Part shown: positions 25,326 through 33,374 of the stretch, in pieces
Numbering within the stretch: position 1 is the stretch's first letter
How the letters are laid out: every line of letters starts with the position of its first letter
The notes under the pieces: generated by a model
Databases searched by the model: none
Told to the model about the DNA's origin: nothing
The model's input: only the letters and a program-made list of their open reading frames with translations
Assembly: GCA_963809545.1 (NCBI GenBank)
Contig: CAWEKD010000006.1
Span: 62,001 to 126,000 of the forward strand
Direction of reading: 5' to 3'
Source of the DNA: Natronosporangium sp035305625
Lineage (GTDB): Bacteria; Actinomycetota; Actinomycetes; Mycobacteriales; Micromonosporaceae
Length of the DNA stretch: 64,000 bases
Position numbers and translations under genes: made by a program

Positions 25326-26324
25326 GTGACGAACCCCTCGACCGGCCACCGGGTGGTGGTGCTGGCCAACCCGGGCGCCGGTGGCCGCCGGCACCGGCGG
25401 CTCTTGCCCGTGGTACTGGAACGATTGGCGATCGCGGGTACCTCGCCGCAGGTACTACCCGCCACGTCCGCGGCCGAAGCCGAACACGCCTGCCGGCAGG
25501 CGGTGGCCGAGGGCGCCACCGCCCTGGTGGCGGTCGGTGGCGACGGCACCGTGCACGCCGCCTTGCAGGCGGTGGCCGGTACCGACGTGCCGCTGGCGAT
25601 CGTGCCGACCGGGACCGGTAACGACTTGGCGGCCGCGCTGGGGGTGCCGGCTGACCCGGTGGCCGCCGCGGAGGCGGTGGTGGCGGGGCTGGTCGCCGGC
25701 ACCACCCGTCAGGTGGATCTGGCCCGGATCACCCCGGCGGACGGGGATGACCCCGCCGGGGAGGGGGCCGATCGTCCGGCCCGGTGGTACGGGGCGGTGC
25801 TCGCGGCCGGGTTCGACGCGGTGGTCAACGAGCGCGCCAACCGGATGCGCTGGCCCCGCGGGGACCGCCGCTACGATTTGGCGATCTTCCTGGAGCTGGT
25901 CCGGCTGCCCGCCCGCCGGTACCGGATCGGTGTGGACGGCACCTGGCTGGAGACCGACGCGGTGCTGGTGGCGGTGGGGAACACCAGCAGCTACGGCGGA
26001 GGGATCCGGATCTGTCCCCACGCCAACCCCACCGATGGGCTGCTGGATGTGGTGGTGGGGGCGGCCATGCCGCGCCGGACCCTGGTGCGGCTCCGCCCCG
26101 CCGCCTACCGCGGCACCCACGTCGATCATCCCTTGGTGTCCAGTTACCGGGCCCGGACGGTCACCTTGGCGGCGGACGGGATCGTCGGCTACGCCGACGG
26201 TGAGCGGTGCCTGCCGCTGCCGATCACCGTCACCTGCCACCCGGGGGCGCTGCGGTTGCTGACTCGTCCGGTCACCGACCGGGAGCGGGCGCCGGTCGCG
26301 GGGGCGGGTACCGCCGACGGTTGA
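25326..26324 (+). CDS. Diacylglycerol kinase-family lipid kinase
   Basis: The protein of 332 residues has the DAGK catalytic fold: VVVLANPGAGG at the N-terminus, VAVGGDGTVHAAL near residue 72 (GGDGT nucleotide motif) and VPTGTGNDLAAALG near residue 97. The C-terminal half is a beta-sandwich with GGGIRICPHANPTDGLLDVVV, typical of DgkB/YegS-like enzymes. It phosphorylates diacylglycerol or a related lipid alcohol with ATP. The gene lies between tatC and helY. Confidence 0.9.
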   Translation: MTNPSTGHRVVVLANPGAGGRRHRRLLPVVLERLAIAGTSPQVLPATSAAEAEHACRQAVAEGATALVAVGGDGTVHAALQAVAGTDVPLAIVPTGTGNDLAAALGVPADPVAAAEAVVAGLVAGTTRQVDLARITPADGDDPAGEGADRPARWYGAVLAAGFDAVVNERANRMRWPRGDRRYDLAIFLELVRLPARRYRIGVDGTWLETDAVLVAVGNTSSYGGGIRICPHANPTDGLLDVVVGAAMPRRTLVRLRPAAYRGTHVDHPLVSSYRARTVTLAADGIVGYADGERCLPLPITVTCHPGALRLLTRPVTDRERAPVAGAGTADG

Positions 26325-26370
26325 CCGAGGCGAGTGTGGGCCACAGCAGCGGACTCGCCTGGTGGGGCAC

Positions 26371-26376
26371 TAGCCT
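26371..26376 (+). promoter_or_regulatory. -10 element of helY (leaderless)
   Basis: TAGCCT lies seven bases before the ATG at 26384. GAAGGG lies in the gap but is too close to the ATG to act well as a ribosome site. Confidence 0.4.
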
Positions 26377-26383
26377 GAAGGGT

Positions 26384-29101
26384 ATGAGCAGTCCCGCCGA
26401 GCGGTACGCCGCCGCCCGTCGGCGGGCGGCCCACCCCAAGTTGACCGAGTTCGCTGCGGAGCTGGATTTCGAACTGGACGAGTTCCAGCGCACCGCCTGC
26501 GAGGCGCTGGAACGGGGCAGTGGGGTGCTGGTGTGCGCCCCCACCGGTGCCGGCAAGACCGTGGTCGGGGAGTTCGCCGTCCACCTGGCGTTGACGAGCG
26601 GCGGCGGCAAGTGTTTCTACACCACCCCGATCAAGGCCCTGTCCAACCAGAAGTACCACGACCTGGTCCGCCGCTACGGCCCGGAGCGGGTGGGGCTGCT
26701 GACCGGGGACAACTCCATCAACGGGGACGCACCGGTGGTGGTGATGACCACCGAGGTGCTGCGGAACATGCTCTACGCCGGTTCCCGCGCCCTGGTCGGC
26801 CTGTCGTACGTGGTGATGGACGAGGTGCACTACCTGGCCGACCGGTTCCGGGGTGGGGTCTGGGAAGAGGTGATCATTCACCTCCCGCCCAGTGTCGCCC
26901 TGGTCTCCTTGTCCGCGACCGTCTCCAACGCCGAGGAGTTCGCCGAGTGGCTGGTGGAGGTGCGGGGGGAGACCGAGGTGGTGGTCGACGAGCACCGACC
27001 GGTGCCGCTGTGGCAGCACATGCTGGTCGGTCGGCGGATGTTCGACCTGTTCCAGGACCGGGACGCCGCCCGCGCCCACGAGGTCAACCCGGAGCTGCTG
27101 CGCTACACCCGGGAGTTGACCCGCCGCGCCCACCTGGAGCCCCGGCGGGGGCGGCGGGGAGGGCCCCGGGGCTGGCGGGCGATGGTGCCGTCCCGGTTCG
27201 ACGTGGTGGAGCGGCTGGACCGGGAAGGCCTGCTGCCGGCGATCGTGTTCATCTTCAGCCGCGCCGGCTGTGACGCGGCGGTGCAGCAGTGCTTGGCCGC
27301 CGGCCTGCGGCTGACCACCCCGGAGGAGCAGGCGGAGATCCGCCGGATCGCGGAGGACCGCCTGGCGGATCTGCCCCCCGGCGACCTGTCCGTACTCGGC
27401 TATTGGGAGTGGCTGGAGGGGCTGGAGCGTGGCCTGGCCGCCCACCACGCTGGCGCACTGCCGGCGTTCAAGGAGGTGGTCGAGGAGCTGTTCGTCCAGG
27501 GACTGATCAAGGTGGTGTTCGCCACCGAGACCCTGGCCCTGGGCATCAACATGCCGGCCCGGTGCGTGGTGCTGGAGCGGCTGGTCAAGTTCGACGGGGA
27601 GTCCCACGTGGACCTCACCCCGGGGGAGTACACCCAGCTGACCGGCCGGGCCGGCCGCCGCGGTATCGACGTGGAGGGGCACGCGGTCGTGGTGTGGTCC
27701 CCGGAGGTGGACCCGCGCCAGGTGGCGGGGCTGGCGTCCACCCGGACCTATCCGCTACGGTCCAGCTTCCGCCCCTCGTACAACATGGCGGTCAACCTGG
27801 TCGCCAGCCTCGGCACCCAGCGCGGGCGGCGGTTGCTGGAGTCCTCGTTCGCCCAGTTCCAGGCCGACCGGGCGGTGGTGGGGATCGCGCGGCAGGTGCG
27901 GCGTAACCAGGAGGCGATCGCCGCGCTGACCACTCAGGTCGCCTGCCACCTGGGGGACTTCGACGAATACTTCCGGCTCCGTCGGGAGATCACCGAGCGG
28001 GAGCGGGCCCTGGCGCGCCGAAACGCCGCCAGCCGGCGAGCGGACGCGCTGGCGTCGCTGCACCGGCTACGGGTCGGGGACGTGATCCGGGTGCCGTCGG
28101 GACGGCGGGCCGGCCTGGCGGTGGTGATCGACCCGGACACCGGGGGGCTCGGCGAACCCAAGCCCCTGGTGCTCACAGAAGGACGGTGGGCGGGGCGGGT
28201 GCCGGCCAGTGACTTCGTCACTCCGGTCCGGCCGCTGGCCCGGATCCGGGTGCCTCGCAACTTCAACCCCCGGAACCCGGCGGCGCGGCGGGACCTGGCC
28301 GCCAGCTTGGCGGCGGTGGATCTCTCGCCCCAGTCGCGGCGCCGCAGCCGCGGAGGCGGGGAGGAGGACGCGGAGCTGCTGGAGCTTCGCACCCGGCTGC
28401 GCCGCCACCCCTGTCACGGCTGTGCGCAGCGGGAGGAGCATGCCCGGGCGGCGGAACGGCGGGCGCGGCTGGAGCACGACACCAAGGCGCTGCAGGAGCG
28501 GGCGGCCAACCGTACCGGCTCGTTGGCCCGCACCTTCGACCAGGTGTGTGCGGTCCTGACCCGGCGGGGATACCTGACCGGGGACGGGGAGGTGACCGAC
28601 GCCGGCCGGATGCTGGGCCGGATCTGGACGGAGTCGGATCTGCTGGTGGCCGAGTGCCTACGGCGAGGGGTGTGGGAGGGGTTGGACCCGGCCCAGTTGG
28701 CGGCGGCCGTGTCGGTGGTGGTGTACGAGTCGCGGCGGGAGACCGACGAGCCGATCGCCACCCCTCGCGGCCCGGTGGCGGACGCGGTGGGGCAGACCCT
28801 GAAGCTGTGGCAGGAGCTGGAGAGCGAGGAGGCGGCGCACGGACTGGAGCTCACCCGCCCACCGGACCTCGGCTTCGCCTGGCCGATCTACCGGTGGGTG
28901 CAGGGGGAGTCCCTGGCCCGGGTGCTGGCCAGTGCCGGGGGCGTGGACGGCGAGTTGCCCGCCGGTGACTTCGTCCGCTGGGCCCGGCAACTGGTCGACC
29001 TGCTGGGGCAGGTGGCCGATGCGGACGGAGCGTCGCCGGACATCCGGCAGACCGCCCGCTCCGCCATGGAGCGGATCCATCGAGGGGTACTCGCCCACTG
29101 A
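26384..29101 (+). CDS. helY: Ski2-like DEAD/DEAH-box RNA helicase HelY
   Basis: The protein of 905 residues belongs to the Ski2/Mtr4-like helicases. Motifs in order: Walker A APTGAGKTV near residue 50, VVMTTEVLRNML, Walker B VMDEVHYL near 145, motif III SLSATVSN near 170, and motif VI QLTGRAGRRGID near 420. A C-terminal domain like DSHCT follows (residues about 750-890), preceded by a basic linker with a CHGCAQREEH zinc-like pair. It likely unwinds structured RNA in decay or maturation. The ATG at 26384 is fixed by the TAGCCT box. Confidence 0.93.
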   Translation: MSSPAERYAAARRRAAHPKLTEFAAELDFELDEFQRTACEALERGSGVLVCAPTGAGKTVVGEFAVHLALTSGGGKCFYTTPIKALSNQKYHDLVRRYGPERVGLLTGDNSINGDAPVVVMTTEVLRNMLYAGSRALVGLSYVVMDEVHYLADRFRGGVWEEVIIHLPPSVALVSLSATVSNAEEFAEWLVEVRGETEVVVDEHRPVPLWQHMLVGRRMFDLFQDRDAARAHEVNPELLRYTRELTRRAHLEPRRGRRGGPRGWRAMVPSRFDVVERLDREGLLPAIVFIFSRAGCDAAVQQCLAAGLRLTTPEEQAEIRRIAEDRLADLPPGDLSVLGYWEWLEGLERGLAAHHAGALPAFKEVVEELFVQGLIKVVFATETLALGINMPARCVVLERLVKFDGESHVDLTPGEYTQLTGRAGRRGIDVEGHAVVVWSPEVDPRQVAGLASTRTYPLRSSFRPSYNMAVNLVASLGTQRGRRLLESSFAQFQADRAVVGIARQVRRNQEAIAALTTQVACHLGDFDEYFRLRREITERERALARRNAASRRADALASLHRLRVGDVIRVPSGRRAGLAVVIDPDTGGLGEPKPLVLTEGRWAGRVPASDFVTPVRPLARIRVPRNFNPRNPAARRDLAASLAAVDLSPQSRRRSRGGGEEDAELLELRTRLRRHPCHGCAQREEHARAAERRARLEHDTKALQERAANRTGSLARTFDQVCAVLTRRGYLTGDGEVTDAGRMLGRIWTESDLLVAECLRRGVWEGLDPAQLAAAVSVVVYESRRETDEPIATPRGPVADAVGQTLKLWQELESEEAAHGLELTRPPDLGFAWPIYRWVQGESLARVLASAGGVDGELPAGDFVRWARQLVDLLGQVADADGASPDIRQTARSAMERIHRGVLAH

Positions 29102-29164
29102 CCCCGGCGGCCCCGGAGCCGCACCGGTCGGCCGGGCCCGCCGGCCCGTGGCCGGTGGTCGAGG

Positions 29165-30085
29165 TCAGCCGCGCTGCGCCAGGGCGTCGACCAGCCGCCG
29201 GCAGGGGCCGGCCAAGCCCCAGGTCTCGGCCAGCTGCTCGAGCTGCTCCGGATCGGCCGGGGCGGCCGGGGTGGTGGCGGGCAGCTCCGGCAGGGGCACG
29301 TCGCGCGCCACCCGGACCACTCGGGGAGCCACCGCGAGGTAGTCGGTGGCCTCCTGGAGCTTGCGGCGGGTCCCGGGGGCGAACCCGCTGCCCGGATCGG
29401 TCAGCGCGGCCATGATCCCGGACAGGTCGCCGTATCGGGTGATGAGGCGGGCTGCGGTCTTTTCCCCCACCCCGGGCACCCCGGGCAGGCCGTCGCTGGG
29501 GTCTCCCCGCAGCACCGCGAAGTCGACGTAGGCCGCCGCCGGTACCCCGTACCGCCGCTGCACCTCCGCCTCGTCGCACACCACCAGATTGGCCACGCCC
29601 CGGCCACAGTAGAGCAGGCGCACCTCCTGGTCGTCGTTGACCAGCTGGAACAGGTCCCGGTCCCCGGAGGCCACCTCCACCGGCCCGGAATGGGTGGCCG
29701 CCAGCGTCCCGAGCACGTCGTCGGCCTCGTACCCGGACACCCCCACCGCCGGGATGCCGAACGCGGCCAGCACCTGCGTGATCACCGGCAGCTGCGGCAC
29801 CAGCTCCGGGGGGACCTGCTCGGCGCCACCGCCGCCGGGAGCCAGCCGGTGGCGTTTGTACGAGGGCAGCAGCGCCACCCGCCACTGTGGTCGCCAGTCC
29901 GCGTCCAGCGCGCACACCACGAGGTCGGGGGCGCGAGTGCGCACCAGGGTGGCGAGCATGTCCAGGAAGCCCCGGACCGCATTGACCGGGGTGCCGTCCG
30001 GGGCGAGCGCGGCCCGGACGGGCACGCCGTGGAAGGCGCGAAAGTACAGGCTAGGGGCATCAACCGCCAGGAGGGTGCCGTTCAC
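29165..30085 (-). CDS. 5'-3' exonuclease (FEN1/PolI N-domain-like)
   Basis: The protein of 306 residues is a stand-alone flap endonuclease-like enzyme. Acidic metal ligands are spread over VDAPSLYFRAF near residue 8, ALDADWRPQWR near 58, GYEADDVLGTL near 125, ASGDRDLFQLV near 150 and VLRGDPSDGLPGVPGVGEKTA near 200, the last with the helix-hairpin-helix. It removes 5' flaps or RNA primers. Convergent with helY; such an exonuclease near helY is conserved in mycobacteria. The GTG start at 30085 gives a family-typical N-terminus. Confidence 0.93.
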   Translation of the reverse strand: MNGTLLAVDAPSLYFRAFHGVPVRAALAPDGTPVNAVRGFLDMLATLVRTRAPDLVVCALDADWRPQWRVALLPSYKRHRLAPGGGGAEQVPPELVPQLPVITQVLAAFGIPAVGVSGYEADDVLGTLAATHSGPVEVASGDRDLFQLVNDDQEVRLLYCGRGVANLVVCDEAEVQRRYGVPAAAYVDFAVLRGDPSDGLPGVPGVGEKTAARLITRYGDLSGIMAALTDPGSGFAPGTRRKLQEATDYLAVAPRVVRVARDVPLPELPATTPAAPADPEQLEQLAETWGLAGPCRRLVDALAQRG

Positions 30086-30149
30086 AGGGCCAGCCTGGCA
30101 TATCGGGCTGACGGCCGTGCGCGGGTACCCGTCTTTCCAAAACGAGCGT

Positions 30150-30155
30150 TAAGCT
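30150..30155 (+). promoter_or_regulatory. -10 element of acyl-CoA dehydrogenase gene (leaderless)
   Basis: TAAGCT lies six bases before the ATG at 30162. Confidence 0.4.
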
Positions 30156-30161
30156 GTCGGC

Positions 30162-31313
30162 ATGGTGAAGGAGGTCCCCCGACTGCTGCCTACCGACGAG
30201 GCCCGTGAGTTGCTGGAGCTCGCCCGCGAGCTGGCCGACAAGGAGCTCGCCCCCCGCGTCGACGACTACGAGCGCCGGGGGGAGTTCCCGCGCGAGGTGA
30301 TCCGCACCCTCGGTCAGGCGGGGCTGCTCGGTCTGCCCTATCCCGCCGCCTTCGGCGGCGGCGAGCAGCCGTACGAGGTGTACCTACAGGTGCTGGAGAT
30401 CCTGGCGAGCCGGTGGCTGGCGGTGGCGGAGGCGGTCAGCGTCCACACCCTGGCCTGCTACCCGTTGGCCACCTTCGGCAGCCCCGCCCAGCAGGAGGAG
30501 CTGCTGCCGGCGATGCTCTCCGGTGAGTTGCTGGGCGCGTACTGCCTCAGCGAACCGGCCGGTGGCTCCGATGCCGCCGCCCTGACCACCCGCGCGGTCC
30601 GGGACGGGGACGCCTACCGGGTCACCGGCACCAAGGCCTGGATCACCCACGCCGGGGTGGCCGACTTCTACAACATCTTCTGCCGCACCGGTGGCCCCGG
30701 TGCCCGCGGGATTTCCTGCCTGCTGGCCGACGCCGACACCCCGGGGATCGTGCCGCAGGCGCGGGAACGCACCATGGGGCTGCGCTCCTCCCCGGTGGCG
30801 CAGATCGCGTTCGACGACGCCCGGGTGCCGGCCGAGCGACTGATCGGCGAGGAGGGCGGGGGGTTCCGGATCGCCATGCAGGCCCTGGACTCCGGCCGGT
30901 TGGGCATCGCCGCCTGCGCGGTGGGGCTGGCCCAGGCCGCACTGGACTACGCCACCGCGTACGCCCGGCAACGGGAGCAGTTCGGCCGGCCGGTGATCGA
31001 GTTCCAGGGGATCGGGTTCCTGCTGGCGGACGCGGCGACCCAGATCGCCGCCGCGCGGGCGCTGACCCTGGCGGCGGCCCGGCTACGCGACGCGGGCCGG
31101 CCGTTCTCGCTCGAAGCCGCCCAGGCCAAACTGTTCGCCACCGACGTGGCGATGCGGGTCACCACCGACGCGGTCCAGGTGCTCGGCGGCGCCGGGTATG
31201 TCGAAGACCACCCGGTGGAGCGCTGGATGCGGGAGGCCAAGGTGCTGCAGATCGTGGAGGGCACCAACCAGATCCAGCGGTTGGTGATCTCCCGCGGGTT
31301 GGCGCGGGAGTGA
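30162..31313 (+). CDS. Acyl-CoA dehydrogenase
   Basis: The protein of 383 residues has the acyl-CoA dehydrogenase signature segments: GAYCLSEPAGGSDAAAL near residue 128, TGTKAWITHAG near 156, RERTMGLRSSPVAQIAFD near 203 and the FAD-binding/catalytic end QVLGGAGYVEDHPVERWMREAKV.. IVEGTNQIQ near 340-372. The base is probably the Glu of IVEGTNQ. The substrate (short/branched chain) is not clear. Transcription appears leaderless from a TAAGCT box. It may also serve branched-chain or lysine-derived crotonyl-CoA metabolism, but no direct link to the kam genes is seen. Confidence 0.9.
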   Translation: MVKEVPRLLPTDEARELLELARELADKELAPRVDDYERRGEFPREVIRTLGQAGLLGLPYPAAFGGGEQPYEVYLQVLEILASRWLAVAEAVSVHTLACYPLATFGSPAQQEELLPAMLSGELLGAYCLSEPAGGSDAAALTTRAVRDGDAYRVTGTKAWITHAGVADFYNIFCRTGGPGARGISCLLADADTPGIVPQARERTMGLRSSPVAQIAFDDARVPAERLIGEEGGGFRIAMQALDSGRLGIAACAVGLAQAALDYATAYARQREQFGRPVIEFQGIGFLLADAATQIAAARALTLAAARLRDAGRPFSLEAAQAKLFATDVAMRVTTDAVQVLGGAGYVEDHPVERWMREAKVLQIVEGTNQIQRLVISRGLARE

Positions 31314-31321
31314 CCCGCGCC
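31301..31321 (+). terminator. Hairpin over the acyl-CoA dehydrogenase stop
   Basis: GGCGCGGG and CCCGCGCC form a perfect 8-bp stem with loop AGTGA that includes the stop codon region. No T-run follows. Confidence 0.4.
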
Positions 31322-31429
31322 GGCTAGGCGCTTCCGCGCCCGCGGATCGGCACCCCGCTCGTCGGCGGCCGGCCAGGCAGATCATTCCACGCTTCGGAAT
31401 CGCCTCCCGCCCGGGAGCGGACAACGCGA

Positions 31430-31435
31430 TAAGTT
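31430..31435 (+). promoter_or_regulatory. -10 element of Lrp/AsnC gene (leaderless)
   Basis: TAAGTT lies seven bases before the GTG at 31443, favouring that start over the in-frame TTG at 31434. Confidence 0.4.
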
Positions 31436-31442
31436 GGACGTC

Positions 31443-31895
31443 GTGGAAGAAACCGACCGGGCGATTGTGGCGGCGCTGGCCGCCGACGGGCGGACCTCAT
31501 ACACCGAACTAGCCGAGCGGGTGGGCCTGTCGGTCTCCGCGGTGCACCAGCGGGTGCGCCGACTGGAGCAACGGGGGGTGATCCGGGGGTATGCGGCCCG
31601 GCTCTCGTATGACGCGGTGGGGTTGCCGCTGACGGCGTTCGTGGCGATCCGGCCGTTCGACCCGTCTCAGCCGGACGACGCCCCCGAGCGGTTGGCGCAT
31701 TTGGAGGAGATCGAGGCCTGCTATTCGGTGGCGGGGGAGGACTCGTACCTCCTGCTGGTGCGGGTGGCGAGCCCGCCGGATCTGGAGCGGCTGCTGCAAC
31801 AGATCCGATCCGCGGCCAACGTCACCACCCGCACCACGGTGGTGCTGTCGATCCCATACGAAGACCGCCCGCCGAAGCTGGTCGACGGGCGGTAA
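31443..31895 (+). CDS. Lrp/AsnC-family transcriptional regulator
   Basis: The protein of 150 residues has an N-terminal helix-turn-helix (ETDRAIVAALAADGRTSYTELAERVGLSVSAVHQRVRRLEQRGV) and a C-terminal RAM ligand domain with VAGEDSYLLLVRV near residue 100. Such regulators respond to amino acids or their metabolites. It faces the conservon convergently and is 120 bases after the acyl-CoA dehydrogenase gene. A target is not evident, although lysine or branched-chain amino acids are typical ligands of the family. Confidence 0.9.
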   Translation: MEETDRAIVAALAADGRTSYTELAERVGLSVSAVHQRVRRLEQRGVIRGYAARLSYDAVGLPLTAFVAIRPFDPSQPDDAPERLAHLEEIEACYSVAGEDSYLLLVRVASPPDLERLLQQIRSAANVTTRTTVVLSIPYEDRPPKLVDGR

Positions 31896-31911
31896 CCAGG
31901 GGTGCGGGCGA

Positions 31912-32529
31912 TCAGCCGACCGGCATCGCCGAGGGGTCCCGGCGGTACATGTTGACCACGTACTCCACCAGGGAGATCAGAGTCTGCTTGACCGACTCCC
32001 GGACCCGCGCATCGCACATCACCAGCGGGGTCTCCGGGGCGATCGCCAGCGCCTCCCGGATCTCGCTTTCGGCGTAGCGGGGGGCACCGTCGAAGCAGTT
32101 GACCGCCACCAGGTACGGCACCCGCCGGCTCTCGAAGAAGTCGATCGGGGAGAAGCAGTCGGTGATCCGGCGGGTGTCCACCAGCACCACCGCCCCGATC
32201 GCGCCCCGGTTGAGCTCGTCCCACATGAACCAGAACCGGGTCTGCCCAGGGGTGCCGAACAGATAGAGGATCAGGTCGTTGGACATGGTGATCCGACCGA
32301 AGTCCATGGCGACCGTGGTGGTTTGCTTTAAGGGCACCCCAGTGGTGTCGTCCACCCCGGTGCTCGCCGCCGTCATCACCGCTTCGGTGGTCAGCGGGGT
32401 GATCTCGGAGATCGAGCCGACCAGTGTGGTCTTTCCGACCCCGAATCCGCCCGCCACCAGGATCTTGGCGGACTTGATCCGGCCGGGAGCCGGTCCGTAC
32501 CTACCCGGGTCAAAGCTTGCGGAGTCCAC
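31912..32529 (-). CDS. cvnD: Conservon GTP-binding protein CvnD
   Basis: The protein of 205 residues is a small Ras-like ATP/GTP-binding protein of the type fixed in actinobacterial conservons. The P-loop reads VAGGFGVGKTTLVG near residue 26, the switch DFGRI near 76, LFGTPGQTRFWFMWDEL near 88 and an NKxD-like VAVNCFDGA near 138. It is thought to take signals from the CvnA-B-C membrane complex. The start overlaps the end of CvnC by 20 bases. It is the last gene of a four-gene operon. Confidence 0.92.
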   Translation of the reverse strand: MDSASFDPGRYGPAPGRIKSAKILVAGGFGVGKTTLVGSISEITPLTTEAVMTAASTGVDDTTGVPLKQTTTVAMDFGRITMSNDLILYLFGTPGQTRFWFMWDELNRGAIGAVVLVDTRRITDCFSPIDFFESRRVPYLVAVNCFDGAPRYAESEIREALAIAPETPLVMCDARVRESVKQTLISLVEYVVNMYRRDPSAMPVG

Positions 32530-32875
32530 TTAGCACCCTCTCCAGCAGTTCCATACGTTCCTCGTAGCCTTCCGACACGCTCGTCTCGTGCAGCGTCAAC
32601 ATGCCCTCATTGGTCATGTCTGCGACCAGCACCCGCGCCACACCGAGCGGGACCCGGATGTGCGAGGCGATCTCGGCCAGAGACAGTGCCCGACCGTCAC
32701 ACAGGTCGGCGATCATCTGCTTGTCCCGGCCGGCGAATGCCGCCTCCTGGCGACCCCGAGGGGTGGTCACCAGCACCGCCTCGATGGCGATGTTGCGGGT
32801 CGGCTCGGTGCGGCCCCGCGTGACAGCGTAGGGCCGGATGAGCTGGCCGCGTGGGTCTCGCTTGGGGCCCTCCAC
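32510..32875 (-). CDS. cvnC: Conservon DUF742 protein CvnC
   Basis: The protein of 121 residues has the DUF742 core: RPYAVTRGRTEPTRNIAIEAVLV at the N-terminus, a winged-helix-like middle and VARVLVADMTNEGML near residue 85. Conservon CvnC proteins link the roadblock protein CvnB and the GTPase CvnD. No catalytic motif is present. It overlaps cvnD. Confidence 0.9.
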   Translation of the reverse strand: MEGPKRDPRGQLIRPYAVTRGRTEPTRNIAIEAVLVTTPRGRQEAAFAGRDKQMIADLCDGRALSLAEIASHIRVPLGVARVLVADMTNEGMLTLHETSVSEGYEERMELLERVLSGLRKL

Positions 32876-32920
32876 CGCTCACCTCACTTCGCGCTCGAGC
32901 TGCCGGTCGCCGGATGGGCC

Positions 32921-33331
32921 TCAGTGGTGCCCCGCGACCGCCGACCGGGCGGCCGGGGTCAGCGCCGCGCCGACCCGCTCCACCAGCAGTGCCATTTCGT
33001 ACCCGACCTGCCCGACGTCACAGTGTCGGGAGGCGAGCGCGGCCAGCGCCGCGCCGTCCCCCATGGACATCAGGAACAGGAAACCGCCGTCCATCTCCAC
33101 AACGTTCTGCAGGACCGAGCCGGCCTCCAACAGTCCGGCCGCGCCCTGCGTCAGGCTGACTAGCCCAGCCGCGATCGCCGCCAGCTGATCGCCCCGGTCC
33201 CGAGGAAGGTCACGGGAATGCGCCAGCAGCAGACCGTCGGATGAGACCGCGATGGCGTGCGAAACCCCCGCCACCTCGTCGGTGAAGTTGGTCAGTAGCC
33301 AGCCCATGTCGCGCTGGGATGGTGTTGTCAT
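32921..33331 (-). CDS. cvnB: Roadblock/LC7-domain protein CvnB
   Basis: The protein of 136 residues is almost entirely a roadblock/LC7 fold (residues about 10-110), with VSHAIAVSSDGLLLAHSRDLPRDRGDQLAAI typical of prokaryotic MglB-like regulators. It is likely a GTPase regulator acting on CvnD and a scaffold for the sensor. It sits 43 bases after cvnA and 45 bases before cvnC. Confidence 0.92.
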   Translation of the reverse strand: MTTPSQRDMGWLLTNFTDEVAGVSHAIAVSSDGLLLAHSRDLPRDRGDQLAAIAAGLVSLTQGAAGLLEAGSVLQNVVEMDGGFLFLMSMGDGAALAALASRHCDVGQVGYEMALLVERVGAALTPAARSAVAGHH

Positions 33332-33374
33332 TGAGGGACCGTCTCCTCCCGTGACTCCCTGTTTACCTTACACA